This document shows positions 44,510-53,829 of a stretch of 64,000 nucleotides of DNA, in pieces; the first letter of the stretch is position 1, and each line of letters starts with the position of its first letter. The DNA lies in the NCBI RefSeq assembly GCF_002917095.1, contig NZ_PQGA01000008.1, positions 124,001 through 188,000 on the forward strand. The letters run 5' to 3'. This DNA is from Paraburkholderia eburnea (GTDB lineage: Bacteria; Pseudomonadota; Gammaproteobacteria; Burkholderiales; Burkholderiaceae). The notes beneath the pieces are model-generated. The model was not told where the DNA came from. It searched no databases and worked only from the letters and a program-made list of their open reading frames with translations. The position numbers were made by a program, and so were the translations under genes.

Positions 44510-44853
44510 GGTTTCTTCTGTCCGATCCTGGATGAGATTCAGCGAATATAGCCCGTCCAAAAAAACAAGCCTGGCGCTGCTGCCATGAATATCCGTTGCG
44601 GAGAATTCTGGATGACCGGCAGGGGTCGAGTTGCGCCGGTCAGCTAAACCACTCGCGTGCGCATCGATGCAAACCGCATGCTTCCGTGCCCGGCCAGTTT
44701 CGGTCGCTCGACGTCTGCCACCAGATCGTTGACAATGTGGCTGCAAACATCACAAGATTCTGCTGAAAATCACCCACCCAACAAGCGCCGAAAAGCGCGC
44801 GAGAGTGAAGCATCATACGCCCATGGGAACGCCGTCTCCGCGATCTCGCCCAG
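44510..44853. other. intergenic region with degenerate repeat
   Basis: Contains one copy of the degenerate repeat at about 44690-44750. An open frame that would extend the downstream 397-aa protein at its N-terminus begins after a stop at about 44807. No other gene is seen. Confidence 0.35.
44690..44750 (+). repeat. degenerate dispersed repeat, copy A
   Basis: GGCCAGTTTCGGTCGCTCGA followed by CACCAGATCGTTGACAAT. Related sequences occur at about 46156, 54730, 63047 and 63915, usually near the edges of accessory gene blocks. Confidence 0.5.
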
Positions 44854-46047
44854 TTGTTGCGCAACTGCGGTGAGACTTATTTTTCACCGGATCTCTTTCG
44901 ACTGAATACCAATCAGTTTCTCCAAACATCACGCACAGTTACCTTCATCATCCAGAAAAACAAAGCGACGATTCCAGAATTTGATACCTGGTACAAGGCA
45001 AATGTGCTTCAGTCTTGGGCAGACGATCATGTGATGTCGTGGGCCAAGGACGCAAGAAACGTCATCGAGAAGGAAGGCGACCTAGAAATGCAGAGCACAC
45101 TGCGAGCAACTGTGCTCTTCTCTCATGTGTCCGATGAGGATATGGTTCTTGAGACTAGTCGAAAAGAATTGCTGAAGGCGGACATCGAGCAGTTGCTTCT
45201 GGCGGCGCTCCGCAAACTTCCGCCCGGAATTGTCGATGCAGCTGTACTCAAGATCCAGCGGTTGTGGGTAGCGAACTCATTGCCTGCGTATGAGCTTATC
45301 TACGCACTCACGTACGCATACTCTCAACTCCATCGGGTCTGTAGCGATCTGGCTGCGCACCTGGATTCGGTGCTAGATGCTTCCATTCCACACCCGACGG
45401 ACATCGATCCTTCGTCGACCGATGTTGCGAAGGTCCGCTTCATGAAATTTGGCAAGCCCGGCATGGGAAAGCATACCACTGTCCGGGTGGACGCAGACCC
45501 GAGTTACAAGCCACCGCCGGCATTACTACAGCTAAAGGAAGATTTGACAGCGGCTCCGAAGCCCTCATCGCTTGCCGAAATTGTGGCGGTACAAGCCAAG
45601 ATGGCTCAGTTCACATTCGAGCATCATGGAAATCACATGCCAATGCTTGTTCTTTATGACAAGGATTGGAAGCAAATTGACTTCATGTCGACAGCCTTTG
45701 CCGACCAAGCTGACAAGTTCCTCTTTTGGCGAAATGTTGCCGACCGTGCGTTCTATCTCAAGGCTTATGCAATGATCTGGACAAGCGAAACTTGGTTGCG
45801 TGATCTCAGAGAACATAACGATCGCCCGATTCGAGCCCTGCCGATTATAGGAGAACAACTACATGTGGTTGGGGCAGATGCTTCAGGTGCAACCGAGGTC
45901 GTAACATGGAACATCTCTAGGCCGAATGGAGATGTCGCACCGGTACTTACCCAATTGATGGCCGGGGATGTTCAGGGCCAGCCCGGTCGCATGTTCTTCA
46001 TCGAACCAGTAATTGCAGCGATGAAAATGGTCCGCGCGAATAATTAG
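44854..46047 (+). CDS. unrecognised 397-aa protein
   Basis: This open frame of lower GC encodes a soluble 397-residue protein that I do not recognise with certainty. An N-terminal region with CGETYFSPDLFRLN then FLQTSRTVTFIIQKNK looks like a conserved start, and I have the impression of related hypothetical proteins. The centre is predicted helical (residues 90-190), and the C-terminal half has alternating strands. No catalytic motif is clear. The only starts are TTG codons at 44851 and 44854, but the coding pattern seems to continue about 15 codons upstream to a stop, with no ATG or GTG, so the gene may be 5'-truncated by the adjacent repeat. Its codon use differs from its neighbours'. Confidence 0.6.
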   Translation: MLRNCGETYFSPDLFRLNTNQFLQTSRTVTFIIQKNKATIPEFDTWYKANVLQSWADDHVMSWAKDARNVIEKEGDLEMQSTLRATVLFSHVSDEDMVLETSRKELLKADIEQLLLAALRKLPPGIVDAAVLKIQRLWVANSLPAYELIYALTYAYSQLHRVCSDLAAHLDSVLDASIPHPTDIDPSSTDVAKVRFMKFGKPGMGKHTTVRVDADPSYKPPPALLQLKEDLTAAPKPSSLAEIVAVQAKMAQFTFEHHGNHMPMLVLYDKDWKQIDFMSTAFADQADKFLFWRNVADRAFYLKAYAMIWTSETWLRDLREHNDRPIRALPIIGEQLHVVGADASGATEVVTWNISRPNGDVAPVLTQLMAGDVQGQPGRMFFIEPVIAAMKMVRANN

Positions 46048-46155
46048 AGGTAAGATTTCTGCTTGATTTTGAACGGCCACGTACGGAAACCGCGAACGTC
46101 CGTTGTGGGTCGTGTGCAGTCGACCGCGACCTAATGCTGTCGAAGCCGCGAATGC

Positions 46156-46210
46156 CGATCTCGTGAGACAGATCCCGGCCAAAGACGGTCAATTGTCGCG
46201 GGAAGTTGTT
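46156..46210 (+). repeat. degenerate dispersed repeat, copy B
   Basis: Shares a 21-base identical block (around TCTCGTGAGACAGATCCC) with the copy at 63050-63070, then a related GACGGTCAATTGTCG tail. Confidence 0.55.
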
Positions 46211-46278
46211 CGGCCGCTACCATTAGCTGAGCAGTCATTGCCGCGCCTGCCTCGAAGCACCGAGACATATAAAGTAGA

Positions 46279-46298
46279 AGCCCCGGCATGCTGGGGCT
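46279..46298. terminator. hairpin, possible terminator
   Basis: AGCCCC pairs with GGGGCT around an 8-base loop that is itself nearly palindromic. It is followed on the plus strand by CTTCCTC and on the minus strand by TCTACTTTA. It could end transcription from either side. Confidence 0.4.
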
Positions 46299-46748
46299 CT
46301 TCCTCACGGTCGCGGAAACTCGCTCCGGGCTGACGGCGCACGACCCAATTCCAGCTATCCGCCGGGCCGCCCTAAGTCCCCGGACAATCAACACGCTTAC
46401 GGCGACGTCGGACGCAGTGATACATAGTGCCACGCCACGGGGCATCCAGTCACGTCGCCCCGGCCTGCGCCGACATCGCGTGCACCCGCCGCGCGGTTGT
46501 GTCTTCGATCGCACACTCCCGGCAACCTGCCAGCCGTTGCCGGATCAGATTACGTGGCGCTATCACCGTTTTATGCCGGCGGGTGCAAACGAACGGCTGC
46601 GCCGGCCACATGCCTTCCCATGAGTCGCCAGCAAACACCTGCGCGTAACGCTGCATGGATCGCACCAGCGCCGAGCCTGGCATCCGCACTGGAGGTCAGC
46701 GGGGCGGCAGAGCCACGGATGGCGTGCGCTTCATTGCTCTGTCGAGTC

Positions 46749-48596
46749 TTATAGAACCGGAACAGCGCCCGCTACGAGCTGCCCGCGCGCCAACTCCGCT
46801 CCATTCGACGCCGAAACGATCACGATCTGCACGAAGCTGTGCGCAGGGGCGTAGCGCACAAAGATGCTCTCGAGAACCCGCGCGAAAATGGTGAGCGGCA
46901 CCCCGGCCAGCCCTTGCTCATCGACGCTCAGCCGCACACGCAGCCCGCGCACCATCCGTGACTGGGGTTTCTCGACGATCCACTCCATCGCAGTCTCCCG
47001 CGACAGCCCGACTATGGCATCGATTTGGTCCTCGTTCGTCTGGCCACGGTTTGGTGCGTGCGCTTCGAGCAACGACTTCAGAGCCGGCAAACCGCTCTGA
47101 TCGAGGCTGAACGGCCCGGCGGACAGACTCCGGACGACGCACCAATACTGACTTTTGGGCACCGGGCGCGCGGTGACGTCAGTCGGCCGCCGCAGCAGGC
47201 TCACCCGGGCAACGACGCTTCGGTCAGCAAGGGTGAAGTCGCCGCCCCGTTGTCCCCACTGCATCGAACTGGGCCCGGCGCCGTTGGTGCAAAGCAGAGT
47301 CGCATCAATCTGCTCGTCCCGCAGCGGTTCTCCTGACTCCCCGAGTGCGGTGACAAATTCCAGCATGCAGCCCCCGCCCGCAACGGCCGTCTCATGGCCT
47401 CCCGGGCGCGACGCAACCCAGTAGAGCAACGGCCGCCGATCCGTGGAACTCGCGAATCCAACACTGTGGTCGAGCGAGTGGAACGGCTTCACTCCTCTCG
47501 TGTTCGCCGCGCCGTCGCCATCCCGGGTGAGCCGTACGCTTTGCACCGCCCAGACCTCAGCGCCTTGTGGGTTCACCGTTTGCGCCACCATCGGGTACGC
47601 AGAAAGCATCGCGTCTTTGAGGGCAATCGGCTCGGCTGCACACGGGAACAGATTCACAACAGGCGTGCATCGTAACCGGAAATTAGACGCCGACAACGTC
47701 GCCAGTGCGAGAGCCGGCGGCGAATCAGGGTGAAGGCCGGAAACCGGCACGTGAAGGGACAGGCGCCGCTTCACGCCGTGTCCCGCATGAATCTGGCCGA
47801 GCCTGAAGTCCAGAAAGTGAAACTTCTCGGGATACGAAAAATATTCCAGCAGAAGGCGGTAGGAGGACTCTCCGCCCGCGTCAATGATTGCCTCGCGCTC
47901 GTCGAAACCAACAGGCGAAATCGGAACGGCATCAAGCGCACTCCAGCGCCCGCTGGAATCGACTTCCAGAAATGCGTGCTTGCCGCGATGGACAAGGGCG
48001 TCGATCAGCGCCGCAACCGCGCTTTCCTTCGCGTCCAGAAAGACACGGACAGCGCCTCCGACCGCAGTACCGAAATCCACAGACCCGGACTGCACCACGA
48101 AGCTGATCGAGAAAACACCGCTTGTGCCCTCAGGCACGCGCACATTACCTGGCACTGCAGAGGGCATCTGATACGCAGCGTCGTCGATAGAAAGCGCCGA
48201 AACGGTCGTGTCATAGACCGTTCTGAAGCCGTACTCACCGGCGCGCGTCGCGAGATGTGTGCCCCTTGGGACTACCGCCGGCGACGCGAGCCGTTCAACT
48301 GCCACACTGGGTTCGAAACATGCGATCGAACACGAAGGAAACGACCGAAGGAATTCCGGGTAAAGGACCTCAAGCAACGGAACCGTGAACTCGGGTATAT
48401 CGTCTTCCAGACGCTCGCGCACTCGTGCATTGAGTAACGCAGCAGACTGGATCATCCTCTCGACATGCATATCCTCCGAATGCTCGCCCTGCATCGAGAG
48501 GCGCCCGGCCACACGTGAATTACGTGCAGTGAATTCAGCCATGCCGCGCCGCAAAATTTGAAGCTCGCGCTCGTAGCTCGTTTTGAGATCTGCCAT
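46749..48596 (-). CDS. tssF: type VI secretion baseplate protein TssF
   Basis: This 615-residue protein matches TssF (ImpG/VasA). The N-terminus has YERELQILRRGMAEFTARNSRVAGRLSM and an ERLEDDIPEFTVPLLEVLYPEFLRSFPSCSIACFEP segment (residues about 60-93). The later body is typical in length (about 580-630), and the C-terminus has an FARVLESIFVRYAPAHSFVQI motif. TssF is part of the wedge complex (TssEFGK) of the T6SS baseplate. It is the last gene of the effector island, downstream of a PAAR gene. No tssE, tssG or other core gene is present, so this is an orphan tssF, presumably a duplicate of a copy in a main T6SS locus. Confidence 0.88.
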   Translation of the reverse strand: MADLKTSYERELQILRRGMAEFTARNSRVAGRLSMQGEHSEDMHVERMIQSAALLNARVRERLEDDIPEFTVPLLEVLYPEFLRSFPSCSIACFEPSVAVERLASPAVVPRGTHLATRAGEYGFRTVYDTTVSALSIDDAAYQMPSAVPGNVRVPEGTSGVFSISFVVQSGSVDFGTAVGGAVRVFLDAKESAVAALIDALVHRGKHAFLEVDSSGRWSALDAVPISPVGFDEREAIIDAGGESSYRLLLEYFSYPEKFHFLDFRLGQIHAGHGVKRRLSLHVPVSGLHPDSPPALALATLSASNFRLRCTPVVNLFPCAAEPIALKDAMLSAYPMVAQTVNPQGAEVWAVQSVRLTRDGDGAANTRGVKPFHSLDHSVGFASSTDRRPLLYWVASRPGGHETAVAGGGCMLEFVTALGESGEPLRDEQIDATLLCTNGAGPSSMQWGQRGGDFTLADRSVVARVSLLRRPTDVTARPVPKSQYWCVVRSLSAGPFSLDQSGLPALKSLLEAHAPNRGQTNEDQIDAIVGLSRETAMEWIVEKPQSRMVRGLRVRLSVDEQGLAGVPLTIFARVLESIFVRYAPAHSFVQIVIVSASNGAELARGQLVAGAVPVL

Positions 48597-48697
48597 CAGC
48601 CGCTCCAACTGCGTGGTTCACCAGAGCGCTGCATCGGCACACAGGCCCTCAGCGTGCTTTACGCACCTGAAACACACGCCGCGCTGAACGTGGTCTA

Positions 48698-48961
48698 TCA
48701 GCCCAGTCCCGAGGTTGGTACCGACGAGATCAGCGTGGCACCACATGAAATTTTGTGGCCGTCAAAGGCTACCGCACGGCCATTTACGAGGACCGACTGA
48801 TCGCCCTCGATGATCACGCAGTCATTGTGGCCAGACTTCGGACATGTGCATCGGTCGCCAACGCATGCCACCGCGCGGCCCATCACCGTCGAGCCGTCCT
48901 GGCCGGTCACAACCTTGCCGCCGTGACTCGTCGAGTCACCAATGCGAATAACGCCGCGCAA
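48698..48961 (-). CDS. PAAR-domain spike-tip protein
   Basis: The 87-residue product begins RGVIRIGDSTSHGGKVVTG, the standard PAAR start, and continues with RAVACVGDRCTCPKSGHNDCVIIEGD and GRAVAFDGHKISCGATLIS. The Cys and His residues that bind the zinc in PAAR tips are seen. PAAR proteins cap the VgrG spike. I place the start at TTG 48961 because GGGAGG precedes it and it gives the usual family length. The open frame extends further upstream in an unrelated sequence. It lies in the same strand order as the lipase, adapter and membrane protein. Confidence 0.85.
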   Translation of the reverse strand: MRGVIRIGDSTSHGGKVVTGQDGSTVMGRAVACVGDRCTCPKSGHNDCVIIEGDQSVLVNGRAVAFDGHKISCGATLISSVPTSGLG

Positions 48962-49002
48962 TGCAGCCTCCCAAGTTCTGGTTGTCTCTGTTCCGCGCTG
49001 CT

Positions 49003-49416
49003 CTACATGAGAGCGCATCGCCCGTGCTCGAAGCCATTCACTAACGCTGTCACTATCCAGCCCGCGGTGCCGCTGACTACAACGGCCACGATCAGGACAC
49101 GAAGACTCGGCCTTACGGGCGACCATTTCGCGATCGCAAGCACAGCTGCAACGCACGCCACAACAGCCAGCGCGAACTCGCCGGGCGCACTATATGCGGC
49201 CTGGCCTCCAATGACGAATGCCAGAATACCTGCCCATAGCAGCGCGAGGCCAACACCGCCGTCGCAATAGGCGAGAGGGCCGCCCAATAGCGCTGCCAAC
49301 GCCATGGCGATAAGTATCGCGGCCACGGCGAGGACTCTTGATAGGCCTCCCTGGCGTGGGTCGCCTGCTGTTACCCGCGGCTCAGGCCGCTCTGCGTTTT
49401 CGATCGATTCGTTCAT
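49003..49416 (-). CDS. small membrane protein, candidate immunity protein
   Basis: This 137-residue protein has about four predicted membrane helices (about residues 29-46, 56-72, 78-96, 105-124) and a basic soluble N-terminus. The gene overlaps the tla3 stop by 4 bases (ATGA), so the two are translationally coupled. Its place after the lipase and adapter genes fits the usual position of an immunity protein, but Tle3 immunity proteins known to me are soluble or lipoproteins, so this could be something else. I know no family for it. Confidence 0.55.
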   Translation of the reverse strand: MNESIENAERPEPRVTAGDPRQGGLSRVLAVAAILIAMALAALLGGPLAYCDGGVGLALLWAGILAFVIGGQAAYSAPGEFALAVVACVAAVLAIAKWSPVRPSLRVLIVAVVVSGTAGWIVTALVNGFEHGRCALM

Positions 49417-50930
49417 CTGTAGAGGAAAGGGTTATCGCCCCGCGTTTTGTGGTTCTGCTTGATCTGAGCCTCACTCGGTGGCGTGACTCGAACGATTTCA
49501 GCCTGTCCGCCGGAGCGATCGACAATCGCGCTGACTTTGCCGTCCTGATACCCGGCTATGAGCGCTAGCGCGATTTGCACCGCGCCAGAGCTGATCCCGG
49601 TGTTCCCAATCCGGTATCCTACGTCAACCCCCTCCGCGACGCTGCTGGTCGAGGGCGCATCCTCCTCCGCGCCCAACGCTTGAGTCAACGGAATCACCCA
49701 CTCTCGATCACCCGTCGTATCGAAGAAGATCCGCCGTGGCACAGTCGCTGCGTGGCCTGGGCTCACAACACGCGACCATCCATCCCTTAGCGCACTAGCC
49801 TGATCCTTTTCGCGCAGTGCATGGCCATGTTCGTCCGTGAGACGGACACTGACGGGACGATCGATGTAGCCGAGCACGGGCGACTCGTCGAATTGCCTGA
49901 CTTGCCAGTCCGTCCAGCGCACGGGCGTCCACGGATTGGGCGCAAACTCGCCGGGCCCCTTGTTCTCGGTGTGTTTCAACAGATCAGGGACCCGCGAGCG
50001 CCACCATGTCGTACTCATCGTGTGAGGAGCGACCCCTTCTTGCCCCCGCGCGGCCAATTCGGTCTGGTAATGCGCGTCGAATGCGTCCGTCTCATCCCAG
50101 TAGAAGTTCCAGAGTTTCACCAGGTCGTATTGGGTCTGCCTGGTGTCTACATCCTCCGGCTTCGTGACAATCGATGGCCTGAGCCTGTCGATTGCATGCG
50201 GCCGCGATACCAGCAACGCGACATTGCTGTTAAAGACAGCAGGCACCGCCGCCCCGTCAGGTATCAGGCCAGAGCCGGGCTTCTCAAGCAGCTTTCGTGT
50301 GACCATGCCGTCCGTGCAGAAAATCAGCGCGAATGGCACATCTGGATTGGCATCGAAGAACTTGAATACATCCTCGAGTGAGGGGCCAGTGCCATTGATC
50401 GCCTTCTCGGTAACGAAAAGGTCGAACGGCAGGCTACCCTCCTGTCGTGCGTAATTCACTGAAAACGCGGCGCCCATCAGGTTGTCCGGATGTTGGGGCG
50501 GGCCATATACGAAGACTGGCAGCGGTGTGTACTCCACCGCCTCTCCGGCGCCAAGCTTGAGCGCGAGTCCGCGGACCAATTTCGACATATCGGACCTGCC
50601 GGTCCAGGACGCGGGATAGTCCGAAGGAGAGCGCGAAAGAAACGACTCGTGCGTAGCGTTCTTCTTTACGATGTGACTCCAGATTTCCGTCTGAGCCCAC
50701 TGATCAATTGTGATCCCCAGCCCACGCACTTCCAGCCTGTCGAGCGGAGTATCCGGCGCGTTACCCGCGCCCGTGCCAGGTTGCCCCGCCTGCGTCGCGG
50801 AAGTAGCAGCCGCGGCCGCCGCTTTTTGCCCACCAAAAGGCCAAACCATAAGCGCCACCATCAAAATGAAAAACGACAAAGCAGGTCGGCGGCCGAATGC
50901 ACGTCCACCATATGCGGCAAGCAGCATCAT
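49413..50930 (-). CDS. tla3: type VI lipase adapter Tla3 (DUF2875 family)
   Basis: The 505-residue product has one N-terminal membrane segment (residues 17-33), then a large domain of the DUF2875 type found beside Tle3 lipases: VEYTPLPVFVYGPPQHPDNLMGAAFSVN, then LPFDLFVTEKAINGTGPSLEDVF, and a C-terminal region with IGNTGISSGAVQIALALIAG. In E. coli (EAEC) the Tla3 adapter helps load the Tle3 lipase onto VgrG. The overlap with the upstream lipase gene (ATGA) supports tight coupling. The frame is intact, although its partner lipase seems to be deleted in the middle. Confidence 0.82.
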   Translation of the reverse strand: MMLLAAYGGRAFGRRPALSFFILMVALMVWPFGGQKAAAAAATSATQAGQPGTGAGNAPDTPLDRLEVRGLGITIDQWAQTEIWSHIVKKNATHESFLSRSPSDYPASWTGRSDMSKLVRGLALKLGAGEAVEYTPLPVFVYGPPQHPDNLMGAAFSVNYARQEGSLPFDLFVTEKAINGTGPSLEDVFKFFDANPDVPFALIFCTDGMVTRKLLEKPGSGLIPDGAAVPAVFNSNVALLVSRPHAIDRLRPSIVTKPEDVDTRQTQYDLVKLWNFYWDETDAFDAHYQTELAARGQEGVAPHTMSTTWWRSRVPDLLKHTENKGPGEFAPNPWTPVRWTDWQVRQFDESPVLGYIDRPVSVRLTDEHGHALREKDQASALRDGWSRVVSPGHAATVPRRIFFDTTGDREWVIPLTQALGAEEDAPSTSSVAEGVDVGYRIGNTGISSGAVQIALALIAGYQDGKVSAIVDRSGGQAEIVRVTPPSEAQIKQNHKTRGDNPFLYR

Positions 50931-51784
50931 CGTGCTAGTCCGCTGAAATCCATATTGAACGGAGGCGTTACCGGCTTTTCAGGATTCGCATTCTGGTCCA
51001 TGGACTGACTAACCACGAGTGTCGGCATGCCCGAAGACACAACTGACTGAGGAAACGCACCCGAGTTGTAGTACTCGCAGGCCTGTTGTACGAGCTTGCG
51101 GCCCTCGGCGGACAACCTGGGGTACTTGGGGAGCGAGGAAACGGTCGTGAAGTCGGTCTTCCAGTCCGCCATCGCAAGCCACAGGGCCAGCCAGTCCTTG
51201 TTGTCCATCGTCTTGGCCTGGCCAATCGCCATGTCCATCGCTGTGCCGAACCGTTGATTCCACGGATCGCGCAAAATGGCGGAGTGATACGAATTGCCTG
51301 TCAGGACGCCTGACGGATCGTTCTTCGTCAACGCCGCTGGATCCTGGGACATCCGCGCACGCGCCTCGTTCGGCGTTTCCTCGCGCCACGCGCTAATGCC
51401 CGCGAATGCTCCGCCAAACCCGCTTCCATTGGAGCGGAACTCAACACTTCGTGTCTGATCGTCGAGTGCCTTATCGGGGTCCGCGGCAATCTGATCTTGA
51501 GCCCGATTTGCCTGGCCCTTCTTCTTTGCCGCCATGGCTTCCTGATACCGCGCACCATATTCGCCCTTGCACATGTCAGGCCGATTGAGGCGCTCATTGA
51601 GCCCCTGACAAATGCCCTCCTCGACCGTCTCATAGTTGGCGCCTGGGTCGTTCACGCCGTGCGAGAAAATTAGAATGCCCGGCAGGTCGTTCGGACGGGC
51701 AACAGGCCGATCGCTCGCGCGATTGGACGTGGTGACGCCTGCCCCTGACCCGATGACATTATTGTTCGATGTAGCGTTGCTCAT
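50927..51784 (-). CDS. tle3: Tle3-like T6SS lipase effector, internally deleted
   Basis: The 285-residue product resembles T6SS effectors of the Tle3 phospholipase family, normally about 600-750 residues. The N-terminus has PGILIFSHGVNDPGANYETV and CQGLNERLNRPDM (the HG start of an alpha/beta hydrolase), and the C-terminus GVLTGNSYHSAILRDP followed by FGTAMDMAIGQAKTMDNKDW, both typical of the two ends. The middle, including the GxSxG nucleophile elbow, is missing; the join appears near residues 98-110. The reading frame is still open, so a shortened protein may be made, but it should be inactive as a lipase. It follows the broken vgrG. Confidence 0.72.
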   Translation of the reverse strand: MSNATSNNNVIGSGAGVTTSNRASDRPVARPNDLPGILIFSHGVNDPGANYETVEEGICQGLNERLNRPDMCKGEYGARYQEAMAAKKKGQANRAQDQIAADPDKALDDQTRSVEFRSNGSGFGGAFAGISAWREETPNEARARMSQDPAALTKNDPSGVLTGNSYHSAILRDPWNQRFGTAMDMAIGQAKTMDNKDWLALWLAMADWKTDFTTVSSLPKYPRLSAEGRKLVQQACEYYNSGAFPQSVVSSGMPTLVVSQSMDQNANPEKPVTPPFNMDFSGLAR

Positions 51785-51795
51785 GGCTGTCTCGA

Positions 51796-53829
51796 TCAAA
51801 GATCCGGTTGCAGGATGTCGATCTTCAGGAATTTCATCGCGTCGTCTTTAACGATATCCGTCAAGCCGTTTGCGTCGGTCTTCCCTTCGATAATCTGTCC
51901 GTCGCTGGTTGTAATCCGGTAGGCCTGGTTCGCTGCCGGCATGGGCGCGTCGGCCGTATCGCCAACATGATGCAATCGGAAACGCTGGTCGGTTGGCTGA
52001 TTGTTGAAAGCGGTCTTGGGAGCGCTTTCGGTTGCAGGGCCGCCCCACTGATGCGATGCGGATTGCAACTTGATGTCGCCGTTCGTTCCCAGCGTCACAC
52101 CACCGCCGATCCTGATGAAGCTTCCGTCTTCCGCGACCAGACGCACAGTCGGCGCGGATAAGGTAGCGGTTACCCGGAAGCGCACCCGTGCGGCTAAAGG
52201 TAGCCGGCATGTTCTGGCCGTTGGGAAAAACACCCGCCACATACATCCGGTCGGGATCGCCATTCAGGAACTCGAGCAGGACCTCCATACCTCCTCGTGG
52301 CAGCGCGCTCTGACCAAAGTTTGCGCCCGACCAGTTGCCAAGGACGCGCACGGCCGCGCTGTCCACCGGCGTGTCTTGAGTACCGGCGCCTGCGGCATGG
52401 ACATGATCCGCCTCGTCGAGCCCCTGAATCTGCACAAAAATCCGACCGTACTCGTCGGTGTGAACTTGTTCCCCGTCCGGCACGACCACGACGCCGGTAA
52501 TCGGATAGACGCGCGGAAGATCAACGCGTGGATCGTAGACAGGCGTAAGGGGCGTGCCACGCGGCACCCCCGTGAATGTGTTCTCGTAGCGACTGGACTC
52601 CGAGTCGCCGTCCTGGGCGCCTCGCATCCGGGTCGCTACAGACGCTGGCGGCGTATCAGACAACCAGCGGCTGGCCGTGAACAGCGATTGCGCACGCGCG
52701 GAGAGTTCCTTTGGCAGGTTGTTCTCTCCACGGTGGTGCAGTGATGTAAAGATCACGCGGCGATCGCCTTCTTCGGCCTGATCCAGTTCGGGGTGCCCCG
52801 AGACCGTAACCCACGTGCCGACTTCGAGATTTCGAACCCCGCTCGCACCGTCGATCCTCACGGCTTGCCCACCGTGCGCCATAATCCGCGCCCTGCCCAA
52901 GCGCTGGTTGTCATTCGCAGAATCGGCAATATGAGGCGCGTCAATGCGTGAGTCGGATAGCAGGCGCCCGAGGTCATTTCCCGCAGCGCCCTGATCCACG
53001 CGTGTCGGCGCCTGCAACTTGTCCATCTGGCTGGGCTTGTAATCCCAGCTCACCCGGCGCACGGACCCCGCTACCAGCTGTCGCCCCATCGATAGAAGCG
53101 TGATGGAGTCTGACGTGCCGACGCTGGCGTCTGAATGGTAAGGAACCGTTCCTGCCGGGCCTTGCGCCAACTTGATCACACTGTCAAGGAGCACCAACGA
53201 GTGAAACGGCTGCTCAGTGAGGTCAGAACTGCCCTGCCCCCGGCCTTGATGAACCATGAGATGCCTTCCCGGCGGCAAAGTCGGCGGATAAAGTCGGCAT
53301 CCGACTCATCAAATTGCAGCGTCTGCTCGCGGGTCGGATATTTCGAGGCGTCGATGTTCGACACGTCGATGTCGAACGTGGCGGCCAGGGTAGAGCTTTT
53401 TGTTCGCCATTCGCGAACAAGCGTCTGGATAATGTCCAGCGTGCTCTTCGTCCGGAATATCCGCGTGTTGATGCGACGCTCAAGGACCGATAGCGCGTCG
53501 CGCACGACCAATTGATACGTGGCAAGTGAACCGTCCGATTCTCCCTCGTGGGCGTCCGTCACGATCCCGCATATTGACTGAAGCGCGCCGGTATCCGTGA
53601 CCATTTGCACAGTCACCGGTTGACCGAGAAAATTCTGAAGCGAAACGCCCGTGCTGGTCGAAATGCACGACAGGCGCCCCTCGATCCCGCCGCAAAGATC
53701 TTCGCGAATATCAAGCCTCTGCAGAAACAGCAAGCCCGCGAGATCTGACTGGGAATTGCGCCAGTAGAGGCGAAAGGCACGCGTATCCTGCGACGGAAGC
53801 GCACCGATGAATACTCGCTGTAAGTTCAC
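51796..53829 (-). pseudogene. vgrG: vgrG, frameshifted and internally deleted
   Basis: The N-terminal gp27-like region is readable from GTG 53829 (GGAGAAGG upstream) to about 53236. There the frame shifts inside a G-rich run, so REGISWFI continues only in the next frame (SSDLTEQPFHSLVLLDS). That frame then covers the OB-fold and gp5-like region up to NMPATFSRTGALPGN. The sequence then jumps, in yet another frame, to VTATLSAPTVRLVAEDGSFIRIGGG and the C-terminal DUF2345-type end plus an effector-loading tail (FNNQPTDQRFRLHHVGD). Several hundred residues are missing at the second join. Intact VgrG of this type has about 850-1,000 residues. The gene is broken, so its island cannot make this spike unless a frameshift product is made. 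Confidence 0.85.

Larger units (their letters stand above)
46048..46748. other. intergenic region downstream of tssF
   Basis: About 700 bases with no supported gene. It contains a copy of the dispersed repeat (46156-46210) and a hairpin (46279-46298). A minus-strand 12-codon frame starting with ATG at about 46727 just after the tssF stop could be a relic of the next T6SS gene (tssG), but it is too short to judge. Confidence 0.4.

Noticed and set aside
46727..46740. Short frame after tssF as a tssG gene
   Set aside because: Only about 12 codons before a stop; too short to support even a relic as a separate feature.
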